The notes: generated by a model not told the origin, from the sequence alone. Shown: positions 1-8,881, counted from the stretch's first letter. The stretch: DNA of 64,000 nt from Micromonospora coriariae (GCF_900091455.1 NZ_LT607412.1:4340001-4404000); one strand, 5' to 3'. A program made the numbers and translations.

Positions 1-860
1 GTGAGCCGGAGGCCGGTGTCCAGGGTGCCGACGTTGAGCTGCCGAGCCAACGGGTCGAAGCTGGTCGTGACGACGATCTGGGCGGGCTCGCCGCCGTGTT
101 CGGGGAGGTCACCGATGCGCAGGGTGAGCCGGCAGAGATCGGCGAGCGCGTCATGGCGGCGTTGTCCGGGGGTACGCGGGTCGTCCGGGCCCGGCGGCGC
201 GGTCAGCGGGTCGATCGCGGCGCGCAGCAGGGCGGCGGTCTCGGCGTCGAGGCTGCCGGTGAGCCGGAGACGGCCGTCGTGCAGCTCGGACAGGGTGACG
301 TGGCGGTCTCGGGCGGATCGGTGGGCCTCGGCTTCCAGGGCGGCCCGGCCGGCGGCTTCCGCGACCTCCGGGGCGACGTGGTCGAGGATCCGTGTGCCCA
401 GCTTGCGCAGGAGGGTCGGATCGAACTGACCGGCCCACTCGACGAGCACGCCGACGGCCTTGTCGGCGGCCTCGGCACCAGCGGTGGCGTGCACCGTGCC
501 GACCGTGTCGCCGATGACCCGGGCCTGCTCCAGGCTGATGGCCCCATCGGCCAGCGCGCGGCGCACTCCCTGGGCGCCGGCGTCCAGCGTGGCGGCCAGG
601 TCGACCAGCCGCCGGGCGGTGGGAACGGTGAGCCGCAGCCGGTCACGTAACCAGACCGCCGTCGAGGACGCGCCCTGCGCGCCGGCCGTGCCTCGGCCGT
701 CCAGCTCCCGCACCAGGACCAGTTTCACGGCTGCCAGGCGCTGCTCGAGCCGGTGCGCGGCGTCGAGCGCCGCGATGAGGTCATGCTCCGCAAGGGCCCA
801 GCTGGCCACGTCGAGGCACGCCGCCACCGCGTCCTCCGCCTGCGCCAACTCCTTGACCAC
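1..860 (-). CDS. DUF222 / 13E12-family HNH endonuclease-like protein, partial
   Basis: The reverse strand stays open from a GTG at 860 to the window edge, so the C-terminus (where the HNH nuclease motif normally sits) is missing. The visible 286 residues begin MVKELAQAEDAV and are rich in Ala and Leu helices. They include TARRLVDLAATLDAG, the block RHVTLSELHDGRLRLTGSLD and then AALLRAAIDPL, which are hallmarks of the DUF222 domain of actinobacterial 13E12 repeat proteins. An in-frame TAG at 870-872 leaves 860 as the only possible start. No ribosome site precedes it; a TAGTCT box six bases upstream suggests a leaderless mRNA. A LexA-like box overlaps the promoter. In mycobacteria several 13E12 genes belong to the SOS regulon. 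Nuclease activity is inferred from the family, not seen here. Confidence 0.88.
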   Translation of the reverse strand, partial: MVKELAQAEDAVAACLDVASWALAEHDLIAALDAAHRLEQRLAAVKLVLVRELDGRGTAGAQGASSTAVWLRDRLRLTVPTARRLVDLAATLDAGAQGVRRALADGAISLEQARVIGDTVGTVHATAGAEAADKAVGVLVEWAGQFDPTLLRKLGTRILDHVAPEVAEAAGRAALEAEAHRSARDRHVTLSELHDGRLRLTGSLDAETAALLRAAIDPLTAPPGPDDPRTPGQRRHDALADLCRLTLRIGDLPEHGGEPAQIVVTTSFDPLARQLNVGTLDTGLRL

Positions 861-870
861 GACCCGAGAC

Positions 871-886
871 TAGAACAGGTGTACGA
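871..886 (-). promoter_or_regulatory. LexA/SOS-box-like operator
   Basis: Read on the minus strand the site is TCGTACACCTGTTCTA. It matches the mycobacterial SOS box TCGAACACATGTTCGA at 13 of 16 positions. It abuts the TAGTCT -10 box at 867-872 and ends 11 bases before the GTG start of the DUF222 gene, where a repressor would block transcription. The consensus is from memory of Mycobacterium; the regulatory role is inferred. Confidence 0.65.
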
Positions 887-911
887 CAGCTTCAGTCACC
901 ATGATCGATTG

Positions 912-938
912 ACTGCCGCTGCCGCTGCCGCTGCCGCG
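912..938. repeat. (GCTGCC)n hexanucleotide repeat
   Basis: About four copies of a GCTGCC hexamer lie in the gap between the DUF222 gene and panB. An inverted pair CAGTCA (893-898) / TGACTG (910-915) sits just beside it. No function is evident; this is simple-sequence DNA upstream of the SOS-type promoter. Confidence 0.6.
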
Positions 939-1031
939 CACCGGGGACAGCGAGGCAGGCACCGCGACCCGCGGCGGGGCCGGCCGGCGAGCGGAAACGC
1001 CGGCGCCGGCCGGCCCGTGCCGTGGACCGTC

Positions 1032-1877
1032 CTAGAAGGTGTGCTCGGCGGCCGGGAACTCGCCGCCGCGGACCTCGTCGGCGAAACGGCGGGTGGCGTC
1101 GGTGAGGGCGCCGGCCACGTCCGCGTACCGCTTCACGAAGCGTGGTGCCTTGCCGGTACGCAGGCCGGCCATGTCCTGCCAGACCAGCACCTGCGCGTCG
1201 GTGGCCGGGCCCGCCCCGATGCCGACAGTGGGGATCGGCAGTTCGTGGGTGACCTGCTTGGCCACCTCACCCGGCACCATCTCCAGCACCACCGCGAACG
1301 CGCCCGCCTCGGCCACCGCCCGCGCGTCGGCCAGCACCTCGTCGGCCGCGTCGCCCCGGCCCTGCACCCGGTAACCGCCCAGGGTGTGCTCGCTCTGCGG
1401 GGTGAAGCCGATGTGCGCCATCACCGGGATACCCGCGCCGACGATCGCGGCGATCTGCGCGGCGCAGCGGCGGCCACCCTCCAGCTTCACCGCGTGGCAG
1501 CCACCCTCCTTCATGAACCGGACGGCGGTGCGCAGGGCCTGGGTCGGGCCCTCCTCGTACGAGCCGAACGGCAGGTCGCCGACGATGAGTGCCTGCCGGG
1601 TCGCCCGTACCACGGCCCGCACCAGCGGGAGCAGTTCATCGGCGGTGACCGGCAGGGTGGTCTCGTAGCCGAACACGTTGTTCGCGGCCGAGTCGCCGAC
1701 CAGCAGCACCGGAACTCCGGCCTGGTCGAAGATCGCCGCCGTGTACTGGTCGTACGAGGTGAGCATCGGCCACCGTTCGCCGCGCTCCTTGGCGGCGATC
1801 AGGTCGCGGGTACGGACCCGTCGCGTGGCCGGCCCGCCGTACAGGGCGGTCACCTCGTTCGGAGTGGACTCCACCAT
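1032..1877 (-). CDS. panB: 3-methyl-2-oxobutanoate hydroxymethyltransferase (PanB)
   Basis: PanB transfers a hydroxymethyl group from methylene-tetrahydrofolate to 2-oxoisovalerate, the first committed step of pantothenate and hence coenzyme A synthesis in the cytosol. The 281-residue product has the family length. It shows [14 protein letters not shown] with the metal-binding Asp, the VKLEGG block with its conserved Lys, the [13 protein letters not shown] segment and the VLEMVP motif bearing the catalytic Glu. The ATG at 1877 follows GGGAGACAGTG, a good ribosome site, so longer readings with an Arg-rich N-terminus are rejected. It lies on the minus strand downstream of nadE, about 120 bases away, and may be co-transcribed with it. 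Confidence 0.97.
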   Translation of the reverse strand: MVESTPNEVTALYGGPATRRVRTRDLIAAKERGERWPMLTSYDQYTAAIFDQAGVPVLLVGDSAANNVFGYETTLPVTADELLPLVRAVVRATRQALIVGDLPFGSYEEGPTQALRTAVRFMKEGGCHAVKLEGGRRCAAQIAAIVGAGIPVMAHIGFTPQSEHTLGGYRVQGRGDAADEVLADARAVAEAGAFAVVLEMVPGEVAKQVTHELPIPTVGIGAGPATDAQVLVWQDMAGLRTGKAPRFVKRYADVAGALTDATRRFADEVRGGEFPAAEHTF

Positions 1878-1998
1878 CACTGTCTCCCTTCCTCGAGGCC
1901 GCCTGCGCGGTCCCCGGGTTCCACAGCGATCGTCGCACCGCGAAAGGGGATGACGGCAGAGCGCAGTGCGAGATGTCACTCCACCGCACCCGGGCGAC

Positions 1999-3756
1999 TC
2001 AGCCGTGCTCGCGCCACCGGTTGGTGATCGGCAACCGGCGGTCCCGCCCGAACGCCTTCATCGAGATCTTCGCGCCCGGAGCGGACTGCCGTCGCTTGTA
2101 CTCGGCGGTATCCACCAGCCGCAGCACCTTGTCCACCACCGCCGGGTCGTGACCCGACTCGACCAGCCCGTCCCGGCCGAGGTCACCATCGACGTATCCG
2201 ATCAGGATCGGGTCCAGCACGTCGTAGTCGGGCAGGGTGTCGCTGTCCAACTGGCCCGGGCTCAGCTCGGCGCTCGGCGGCTTGCCGATCGAGTTCTCCG
2301 GGATCGGGGCGGTCGCACCCCGCCGGATCGCGTCCGCGTTGCGCCACTTCGCCAGCCGCCAGACCAGCGTCTTCCAGACGTCCTTGATGGGGTTGAAGCC
2401 GCCCACCGAGTCGCCGTACAGGGTGGAGTAGCCGACCGCCAGCTCGCTCTTGTTGCCGGTGGTCAGCACCAGGTGGCCCTCCTGGTTCGACAGGGCCATC
2501 AGGATCACGCCGCGTACCCGGGCCTGGAGGTTCTCCACCGCCACACCGGACAGCGACAGGTTGGCCAGGAAGCCGTCCACCATCGGCTGGATCGGCTCCA
2601 CGCGGTAATCCAGCCCGGTGCGCTTGGCCAGGTCGGCGGCGTCCTCCCGGGAGTGCTCCGAGGAGTGCTGGCTGGGCAGCGACACCCCGACCACCCGGTC
2701 CGGGCCGAGCGCGTCGACGGCGAGCGCGGCCACCACCGCGGAGTCGATGCCGCCGGAGAGGCCGAGCACCACCGACGGGAACCGGTTCTTGTTGACGTAG
2801 TCGCGCAGGCCGAGCACCAGCGCCTGCCACACCTCGGCCTCGTCGGCCACCGGCTCGATCAGCCCGCCGGTCGCGGCCGGGCCGGACGGCGCGGGCGGAA
2901 TGGCGTCCACCGTGCTGCGCACCACCCGCATGCCGTCCGCGACGGCCTCCACGGCTGGTGCGTCGGCGGCGGCCGGCAACTCGACGTCGTGCACGAGCAG
3001 GTGCTCGACGAACTGCGGGGCCCGGGTGAGCAGCTCACCGTCGGCGCCCACGATCATCGAGTCGCCCTCGAAGACCAGCTCGTCCTGGCCGCCGATCATG
3101 TTGACGTACGCGATGGCGGCGCCGGCCTCGGCGGCCCGGCGGCGGACCAGCGGCAGCCGGATGTCGTCCTTGTTCAGCTCGTACGGCGAGCCGTTGATGT
3201 TGACCACGAGGCCGACCCGGGCCTGCCGGGCGGCGGCGAACGGACCGCCGGCCTGCCACAGGTCCTCGCAGATGGTCAGCGCGACGTCCACCCGGCCGAT
3301 CCGCACGACGGTCAGCGTGTCACCGGAGACGAAGTAGCGGTCCTCGTCGAAGACGCCGTAGTTGGGCAGGTGGTGCTTGAAGTAGCGGGCGGCCACCGAG
3401 CCCCGGTGCAGCAGGGCGGCGGCGTTGCGGGCGCCCCGGCCCGGCTCGGCGTCCCCACTGACCTGCGGCGGCCCGTCGGCGTCCAGGTAGCCGACCACGA
3501 CCGGCAGCTCGCCGAGGCCGTCCGCCGCGAGGTCGGCGGCGAGCCGCTCCAGGGCGGCCCGGGACGCGGCGACGAAGGACCGCCGGAAGACCAGGTCCTC
3601 GACCGGGTACCCGGTCAGCATCATCTCCGGAAAGAGCACCAGCTGGGCGCCGGCGTCGGCGGCCTGGCGTGTCCAGCTGCGGACCAGGTCGGCGTTGCCG
3701 GCGAGGTCGCCGACGCTCGGGTTGACCTGGGACAGGGCGAGACGCAGGGTGGGCAT
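1999..3756 (-). CDS. nadE: Glutamine-dependent NAD+ synthetase
   Basis: This enzyme amidates nicotinate adenine dinucleotide to NAD+, taking ammonia from glutamine. The 585-residue protein has two domains. The N-terminal nitrilase-type glutaminase (about residues 1-270) carries the Glu in [15 protein letters not shown], the Lys in [13 protein letters not shown] and the nucleophilic Cys in ALTICEDLW. The C-terminal synthetase has the P-loop [15 protein letters not shown] and the [18 protein letters not shown] loop. The ATG at 3756 gives [20 protein letters not shown], the standard family N-terminus; the upstream open frame is low-complexity. It is transcribed away from glnA2, with about 260 bases of shared regulatory DNA between them. 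Confidence 0.97.
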   Translation of the reverse strand: MPTLRLALSQVNPSVGDLAGNADLVRSWTRQAADAGAQLVLFPEMMLTGYPVEDLVFRRSFVAASRAALERLAADLAADGLGELPVVVGYLDADGPPQVSGDAEPGRGARNAAALLHRGSVAARYFKHHLPNYGVFDEDRYFVSGDTLTVVRIGRVDVALTICEDLWQAGGPFAAARQARVGLVVNINGSPYELNKDDIRLPLVRRRAAEAGAAIAYVNMIGGQDELVFEGDSMIVGADGELLTRAPQFVEHLLVHDVELPAAADAPAVEAVADGMRVVRSTVDAIPPAPSGPAATGGLIEPVADEAEVWQALVLGLRDYVNKNRFPSVVLGLSGGIDSAVVAALAVDALGPDRVVGVSLPSQHSSEHSREDAADLAKRTGLDYRVEPIQPMVDGFLANLSLSGVAVENLQARVRGVILMALSNQEGHLVLTTGNKSELAVGYSTLYGDSVGGFNPIKDVWKTLVWRLAKWRNADAIRRGATAPIPENSIGKPPSAELSPGQLDSDTLPDYDVLDPILIGYVDGDLGRDGLVESGHDPAVVDKVLRLVDTAEYKRRQSAPGAKISMKAFGRDRRLPITNRWREHG

Positions 3757-3923
3757 GCCCTCATCTTGCCCCAGCCGCTCGGGGCCGACACGGCGCCCGG
3801 CGGGAGATGCGGGCCACGCCCCGGTGGGCTCAGCCACCCACCGGCCGGTCGGCTTCCGTCGGGCCGCCGTCCGCGTGCGCGGGCACCTCGGCGGGCGCGG
3901 CGGGACGGTGTCCGGGCGTTGGC

Positions 3924-3939
3924 GTAACGTCGGCGTAAC
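3924..3939 (+). promoter_or_regulatory. Candidate GlnR-like box upstream of glnA2
   Basis: The sequence is GTAAC-N6-GTAAC, a direct repeat of the a-site of the actinobacterial GlnR box (GTNAC-N6-GAAAC); 9 of 10 core positions agree. It sits 76 bases before the glnA2 start in the nadE-glnA2 divergent gap. The second half-site is imperfect, so this is weaker than the box found at glnA1. Confidence 0.4.
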
Positions 3940-4015
3940 CAGGCCCGTGGAGACTGGTCGGTCAGGCCCGGCCGGCCCGGCCGGTGATGGCAAACAGGTG
4001 TCGCGAGGGGTGGAA

Positions 4016-5365
4016 GTGGACCGTCAGCAGGAGTTCGTCCTCCGTACGCTGGAAGAGCGGGACATCCGGTTCGTCCGGCTGTGGTTCACGGACGTGCTGG
4101 GCACGCTCAAGAGCGTGTCGGTGGCGCCGGCCGAGCTGGAGGCGGCCTTCGAGGAGGGCATCGGCTTCGACGGCTCGGCGATCGAGGGCTTCGCCCGGGT
4201 CTTCGAATCCGACATGGTCGCCATGCCCGATCCGACCACCTTCCAGGTCTTCCCGTTCGAGGGCGGGGTGAGCGGCGAGAGCGCCCGGATGTTCTGCGAC
4301 ATCCTGCTGCCCGACGGCGGGCCCTCCTGGGCCGATCCGCGGCACGTGCTACGCCGGGCGCTGTCCAAGGCCGCCGAGAAGGGCTTCACCTTCTACACCC
4401 ACCCGGAGATCGAGTTCTTCCTGCTGGAGAACGGCCCGCAGGACGGCTCGGTGCCCACCCCGGTGGACACCGGCGGCTACTTCGAGCACACCACCCACGC
4501 CGTCGCCCGGGACTTCCGGCGGCAGGGCGTGCTGGCGCTGGAGCGGATCGGGATCTCGGTGGAGTTCAGCCACCACGAGGTCGCCCCCGGCCAGCAGGAG
4601 ATCGACCTGCGCTACGCCGACGCGCTCACCACCGCCGACAACATCATGACCTTCCGGCACGTGGTCAAGGAGGTGGCGCTCTCCACCGGCGTGCAGGCCA
4701 GCTTCATGCCGAAGCCGTTCACCGACCAGCCGGGCAGCGGTATGCACACCCACCTGTCGCTGTTCGAGGGCGAACGCAACGCCTTCCACGACAGCGGCGA
4801 CCCGATGAAGCTCTCCAAGGTGGCGAGGTCGTTCATCGCCGGCCTGCTGGTGCACGCCCGCGAGTACACCGCGGTCACCAACCAGTGGGTCAACTCGTAC
4901 AAGCGGCTCTTCCCGCAGCACCTGCCGGACCGGATCACCGAGAGCCCGGCGTACGTCTGCTGGGGTCACCTGAACCGGTCCGCGCTCGTCCGGGTGCCGG
5001 CCTACGGCAAGCCCAACTCGGCCCGGGTGGAGGTCCGTTCGCTGGACTCGGCGGCCAACCCGTACCTCGCCTTCGCGGTGCTGCTCGGCGCCGGCATGAA
5101 GGGCATCGAGGAGGGCTACGAGCTGCCGCCGGGCGCCGAGGACGACGTCTGGTCGCTGACCAGCGCCGAGCGGCGCGCGATGGGGTACGAGGCGCTGCCG
5201 GAGAACCTCGCCGAGGCGATCGACGTGATGGCCGAATCCGAGCTGGTCGCCGAGGTGCTCGGCGAGCACGTCTTCGACTTCTTCCTGCGCAACAAGCGGG
5301 CCGAGTGGGAGCAGTACCGTCGCGAGGTCACCCCGTACGAGCGGCAGCGCTACCTGGCGCTGTAA
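4016..5365 (+). CDS. glnA2: Glutamine synthetase family protein, GlnA2 type
   Basis: This is a class I glutamine synthetase-like protein of 449 residues, closest by recall to M. tuberculosis GlnA2 (MDRQ.EFVLRTLEERDIRFVRLWFTDVLG is shared apart from single changes). It has the metal and ATP motifs DGSAIEGF, PEIEFFLL, SFMPKPFTDQPGSGMHTH and NRSALVRVP. The region that holds the adenylylated Tyr in GlnA1 reads ELPPGAEDDVWSL here and contains no Tyr, so control by GlnE is unlikely. The GTG at 4016 has GAGGGG five bases upstream; a GTG at 4010 is possible. GlnA2-type proteins are reported to be weak or non-glutamate-ammonia ligases in some actinomycetes, so the true substrate is uncertain. Confidence 0.92.
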   Translation: MDRQQEFVLRTLEERDIRFVRLWFTDVLGTLKSVSVAPAELEAAFEEGIGFDGSAIEGFARVFESDMVAMPDPTTFQVFPFEGGVSGESARMFCDILLPDGGPSWADPRHVLRRALSKAAEKGFTFYTHPEIEFFLLENGPQDGSVPTPVDTGGYFEHTTHAVARDFRRQGVLALERIGISVEFSHHEVAPGQQEIDLRYADALTTADNIMTFRHVVKEVALSTGVQASFMPKPFTDQPGSGMHTHLSLFEGERNAFHDSGDPMKLSKVARSFIAGLLVHAREYTAVTNQWVNSYKRLFPQHLPDRITESPAYVCWGHLNRSALVRVPAYGKPNSARVEVRSLDSAANPYLAFAVLLGAGMKGIEEGYELPPGAEDDVWSLTSAERRAMGYEALPENLAEAIDVMAESELVAEVLGEHVFDFFLRNKRAEWEQYRREVTPYERQRYLAL

Positions 5366-5452
5366 CCACGGGGCTGACGCCGTTGCGCGCTGCCGCTATC
5401 GTCTCGATCACCGCGCCGGTACCCCTCCGGGCGGAGAGTCGGGAGGCAGTCG

Positions 5453-5878
5453 GTGCTGGAGGATCTGCTCAGCGGTGCCTGGCAGAGCGTCGTGTTCGGG
5501 GTCGTCGGCGTGGGGCTGATGGCGGCCGGGTTCGGGTTGGTCGACCTGCTCACCCCCGGCCGCCTGCGGGACCTGATCTGGGTGGACCGCAACGCCAACG
5601 CCGGGCTGCTGCTCGCCGCCAACCAGTTGGGCATCGCCGGGATCGTCTTCACCGCGATCCTCACCAGCTACAGCGACTTCGGCAAGGGGCTCGCCTCCAC
5701 AGTGGTGTTCGGGCTGGTCGGTCTGGCCATCATGGCGCTCGCCTTCGTGGTGCTCGACCTGCTCACCCCGGGCAAGCTCGGTGAGGTCATCTGCTCGCCG
5801 GAGCCGCACCCGGCGGCCCGGGTCAGCGCGGCCACCCACTTCGGCGCTGCGCTGATCGTCTGCGCCTGCATCGCCTGA
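5453..5878 (+). CDS. DUF350-family small membrane protein
   Basis: The 141-residue protein consists of about four hydrophobic helices in two similar halves. Each half pairs a Gly/Ala-rich helix with the motif D-L-L-T-P-G (LVDLLTPGRL and LDLLTPGKL), the internal duplication typical of DUF350 (YjfL-type) inner-membrane proteins. The GTG at 5453 follows GGGAGGCAGTCG, a clear ribosome site. It lies 87 bases after glnA2 on the same strand. The function of the family is not known to me. The gene ends directly at a tandem repeat. Confidence 0.78.
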   Translation: MLEDLLSGAWQSVVFGVVGVGLMAAGFGLVDLLTPGRLRDLIWVDRNANAGLLLAANQLGIAGIVFTAILTSYSDFGKGLASTVVFGLVGLAIMALAFVVLDLLTPGKLGEVICSPEPHPAARVSAATHFGAALIVCACIA

Positions 5879-5880
5879 GC

Positions 5881-5938
5881 CGCGTCGCCTGAGCCGCGTC
5901 GCCTGAGCCGCGTCGCCTCAGCGCGCGTCGCCTGAGCG
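5881..5938. repeat. 14-bp tandem repeat after the DUF350 gene
   Basis: Four near-identical copies of CGCGTCGCCTGAGC run from 5881, the third with a single change (CTCAGC) and the fourth offset by two bases. Each copy contains TGA, and the last codons of the DUF350 gene (ATC GCC TGA) read into the array. It fills the short gap before the WYL gene. Confidence 0.85.
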
Positions 5939-5971
5939 CGGTCGTCGTACCCCGGCCGTAGCGTGCCGGGC

Positions 5972-6662
5972 ATGAACCGCACGGACCGCCTCTACGCCCT
6001 GGTCGAGGAGCTGCGGGCGATGTCGCCGCGGCCGCGCAGCGCCCGCTGGCTGGCCGCGCGCAGAGGTGAGCAGCCGGACCATCGAGCGCGACATCGGCGC
6101 CCTGCAGGAGGCCGGCGTGCCGATCTGGGCGGAGCCGGGGCGCACCGGCGGCTACGTGCTGGACCGCGCCCGCACCCTGCCCCCGGTCAACCTCACCGCC
6201 GCCGAGGCGGTGGCGATGGCCGTCGCGCTGCACCGGCTCGCCGCCACGCCGTTCGCCGGGCCCGGCGCCACCGCGCTGCGCAAGCTGGTGGCGGTCCTGC
6301 CGGCCGCCGACGCGGCCGCGGCGCACCGGCTCGCGGGCCGGGTGCACCTGATCGGCGACGGGCCGGCAACGCCCGTCCCGGCCATCGTCGCCGACGCGGT
6401 CGCCGCGCGGCGGGTGCTGCGCATCCGGTACGCGGACCGCGACGGCGCCGATTCGGCACGCGACGTCGAGCCGCTCGGCTATCTCGGCAACCCTCGACAC
6501 TGGTACCTGCTCGCCTGGTGCCGCCTGCGCGACGAGCTGCGCTGCTTCCGCACCGACCGGATCCGGGGCGTGCGGACGCTGCCCGAGGTGGTGTCCCGGG
6601 AGCTGCGGCCGGCGGATCTCGACATCCCTCAGGAACGGGTCCGACGGCTCAGCCTGGTCTGA
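5972..6662 (+). pseudogene. WYL-domain transcriptional regulator with frameshifted N-terminus
   Basis: A YafY-type regulator is split between two frames. From ATG 5972 one frame reads MNRTDRLYALVEELRA then ARWLAAR, the start of a winged-helix domain. The rest (SSRTIERDIGALQEAG, then the WYL domain with RWYL-like HWYLLAWCRLR) is read from 6066 in another frame. Family members have two residues between LAAR and V-SSRT; here only the four bases at 6062-6065 separate the parts, so two bases appear to be missing. A 198-residue protein could start at GTG 6066 but would lack the first helices of the DNA-binding domain. It may be a real lesion or a sequencing error. Its partner is probably the glyoxalase-like gene 150 bases downstream. 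Confidence 0.75.
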
Positions 6663-6812
6663 GACCGACGGCGCGGGCGTGTCGTGCATCGCCCGGCCGG
6701 TGCGGACCCCGTCGGGTGGTCCGGAAACACCGACAGGACGGTGTCGCGGACGGCCCCGAGACTGCTCCTGACAACGGCCGAACGGCCGGCACGGGAAACC
6801 TGGAGGCAGCAG

Positions 6813-7193
6813 ATGTCCACGACGCCCATCACCTGGTTCGAGATCGGCACCGATCGACCCGAGGAGGCGGAGCGCTTCTACGGCGAGCTGTTCGGTTGGA
6901 CCTTCGAGGAGCAGGGCGGGGCCAACGGCGGGTCCTACCGCGTGACCGGGGCCGGTGGCGACACCGGAATCGGCGGGGCGATCCGGGCGACCGACGGCAC
7001 GTCGCCGAACTACGCGGTGTTCTACGCCGAGGTGGCCGACGTGGCCCAGACCTGCCAGCGGGCCGAGGCGGCCGGCGGCAAGGTGCTGGTGGCGCCACGT
7101 ACGGCGCCGAGCGGGCTCGCGTTCGCCCAGCTGCTCGACCCGGCCGGCAACCACCTCGGTGTGTTCACGCCCCCGCCCGCTCCCGCCGCCTGA
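6813..7193 (+). CDS. VOC (glyoxalase/bleomycin-resistance fold) protein
   Basis: The 126-residue protein starts MSTTPITWFEIGTDRPEEAE and shows the paired beta-alpha-beta-beta-beta units of the vicinal oxygen chelate fold. The first half carries FYGELFGWTFEEQ and the second ends LLDPAGNHLGVFTP, the usual VOC closing motif. The ATG at 6813 has TGGAGGCAGCAG before it. VOC proteins range from lyases and dioxygenases to drug-binding proteins, and nothing here decides the substrate. Proteins of this type are often encoded next to WYL or ArsR regulators, as here. A strong bidirectional terminator follows. Confidence 0.85.
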   Translation: MSTTPITWFEIGTDRPEEAERFYGELFGWTFEEQGGANGGSYRVTGAGGDTGIGGAIRATDGTSPNYAVFYAEVADVAQTCQRAEAAGGKVLVAPRTAPSGLAFAQLLDPAGNHLGVFTPPPAPAA

Positions 7194-7205
7194 CGGTCTG
7201 GTCAG

Positions 7206-7240
7206 CGGCGGCCCCGCCCGGGTGCCGGGCGGGGCCGCCG
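7206..7240. terminator. Bidirectional terminator between VOC and secreted-protein genes
   Basis: A perfect 16-bp GC stem (7206-7221 with 7225-7240) closes on the three-base loop GTG between two convergent genes. There is no T run, as is usual for actinobacterial I-shaped terminators. Confidence 0.85.
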
Positions 7241-7244
7241 ACGG

Positions 7245-7727
7245 TCACTTGCCGGCCGTACCGTCGGGGCCGCCGTGACCGCCGTGACCGCCCGGCCCGC
7301 GGTGGCCGCCCGGGCCGGGGAAGACACCGGCCTCGACGGCCTTGGTGATCGCATCGGCCTGCTCCCGGGTGAGCTTGCCGTCCTTGACCGCCTGGTCCAA
7401 CCGTTCCTTGAGCGCGGCCTGCCGGTCCTCGGTGGACGGCCGCTCCCGCCGGTCGGCGCGCTGCTGCTCGCGGACCTTCTCCAGCGCGGCGGCCACCTTG
7501 TCGGTGGGGACGCCCAGCTCCTTGGCGAGCGCCTCGGCGAACTCGCCCCGCCGGTCGGCCTTCGCCGTGCCGGAGCCCGTGTCGGAGTTGTCGGCGGTGC
7601 TGCTGGCGCTCGGCGTCGACGTGGCGTCCGCGGCGAACGCGATCGTCGGTGCCGCGATCCCCACGCCGAGGACGCCGGCGGTGGCCAGGCCGGCCAGCAG
7701 GTGCTTCTTGCGGATGGTGCGGGACAT
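7245..7727 (-). CDS. Secreted protein with Gly/His-rich tail
   Basis: The 160-residue product has a Sec signal peptide: MSRTIRKKHLLAGLATAGVL, a hydrophobic core and a likely cut after AFA (about residue 32). A Ser/Thr-rich linker follows. Two short helical modules come next: FAEALAKELGVPTDKVAAAL and a charged stretch with DGKLTREQADAITKAVEAG. The tail is GHRGPGGHGGHGG, which could bind metal. The ATG at 7727 is preceded by GGAGGAGAGC. I do not recognise a catalytic domain. Similar exported proteins with E-L-G-V modules are common in Micromonospora; the role is unknown. Confidence 0.75.
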   Translation of the reverse strand: MSRTIRKKHLLAGLATAGVLGVGIAAPTIAFAADATSTPSASSTADNSDTGSGTAKADRRGEFAEALAKELGVPTDKVAAALEKVREQQRADRRERPSTEDRQAALKERLDQAVKDGKLTREQADAITKAVEAGVFPGPGGHRGPGGHGGHGGPDGTAGK

Positions 7728-7959
7728 GCTCTCCTCCAGATGCTCGGTGGTGCTGCGATGTCTTCACCGACAGTGACCAGCCCGGCTGGGTGGAAGCCGT
7801 GCCGAAGCTGTCCGCCAGCTGGCAATCCGGGTCGCGGAGTCGGACAAACCGGTTGCCTCGGTACGCTCGATGGGTGAGGGTGGGTCCTCGCCGGGCCCTG
7901 GGTGGGCCGAGCCGTACGGGCCGGGCCGGCCGGGAACCATCGACGGAAGGCAGCCTCTC

Positions 7960-8844
7960 GTGACGTCCACACCGATCCGGGAACTCCCGGTCACCGATTC
8001 GCAGGCCGGGCCGTACGGCATCACCACCGGCCCCGACGCTGCCCTCTGGCTGACCCTGGTCCACGCCGGCGCGATCGCCCGGGTGGAGGTGGATGGTTCG
8101 GTGCGCCACTGGGCGGCCGGCGACCCGGGCAGCCGGCCACTGATCGTCACGTCCGGTCCGGACGGCGCGCTCTGGTTCACCCGCTCCGGGGACGACCGGA
8201 TCGGCCGGATCACCACCGACGGGGAGCAGAGCGAGGTCGCGTTGCCGGCGGGCACCGGCCCGTGCGGCATCGCCGCGGGCCCGGACGGCGCCCTCTGGTA
8301 CGCCGGGATGAACTCCGACACCATCGGACGGGTCAGCACCGACGGCGTGGTCACCGAGGTGCCGTTGCCGGTCACCGGTGCGTACGCCTCGATGGTGGCG
8401 GCCGGGCCGGACGACGCCGTCTGGTGCACCCTCAACCAGTCGAACGCGATCGCCCGGGTCGGCATGGACGGCGCGGTACGGGTGCACCCGTTGCCCACCG
8501 AGGGCGCCGCGCCTGTCGGTATCGCCGCCGGCGTGGACGGGGCGCTCTGGTTCGTGGAGATCGCGGCCGGTCAGGTCGGGCGGATCACCCCCGACGGTCG
8601 GATCGAGGAGTACCCGCTGCCGGACCGGACGGCCCGGCCGCACGGCATCGTCGCCGATCCGTCCGGTGGCGCCTGGTTCACCGAGTGGGCCGGAAACCGC
8701 ATCGGCCACGTCGACCCGGCCGGCCGGGTCGACACCTACGAGCTGCCCACCCCGAACTCCGAGCCGCACGGCCTCACCGTCGCCCCCGACGGGAACATCT
8801 ACGCGGCCCTGGAGAACGGCCACCTGGCCCGCCTCACCCTGTGA
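7960..8844 (+). CDS. vgb: Virginiamycin B lyase-like protein (streptogramin lyase)
   Basis: The 294-residue protein is built of about seven beta-propeller repeats of the form GPDGALWF-T---IGRIT-DG, the fold of virginiamycin B lyase, which linearises type B streptogramins by elimination rather than hydrolysis. Counting from the GTG at 7960, His228, Glu268 and His270 (in RPHGIV and EPHGLT) fall at the residue numbers I recall as catalytic in Staphylococcus aureus Vgb. This also supports the start, which has GGAAGG about ten bases upstream. Actinomycete relatives are widespread and many are not proven resistance enzymes, so antibiotic cleavage is a prediction. It converges with the S66 peptidase gene. 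Confidence 0.85.
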   Translation: MTSTPIRELPVTDSQAGPYGITTGPDAALWLTLVHAGAIARVEVDGSVRHWAAGDPGSRPLIVTSGPDGALWFTRSGDDRIGRITTDGEQSEVALPAGTGPCGIAAGPDGALWYAGMNSDTIGRVSTDGVVTEVPLPVTGAYASMVAAGPDDAVWCTLNQSNAIARVGMDGAVRVHPLPTEGAAPVGIAAGVDGALWFVEIAAGQVGRITPDGRIEEYPLPDRTARPHGIVADPSGGAWFTEWAGNRIGHVDPAGRVDTYELPTPNSEPHGLTVAPDGNIYAALENGHLARLTL

Positions 8845-8881
8845 CTCGCGCGAGGGGGCACGGGCCGGGCTGGGGTGCGGG

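Noticed and set aside
1966..3927. 653-codon plus-strand frame opposite nadE
   Set aside because: It is an antisense shadow of nadE; the product has no recognisable domain, and nadE motifs are complete on the other strand.
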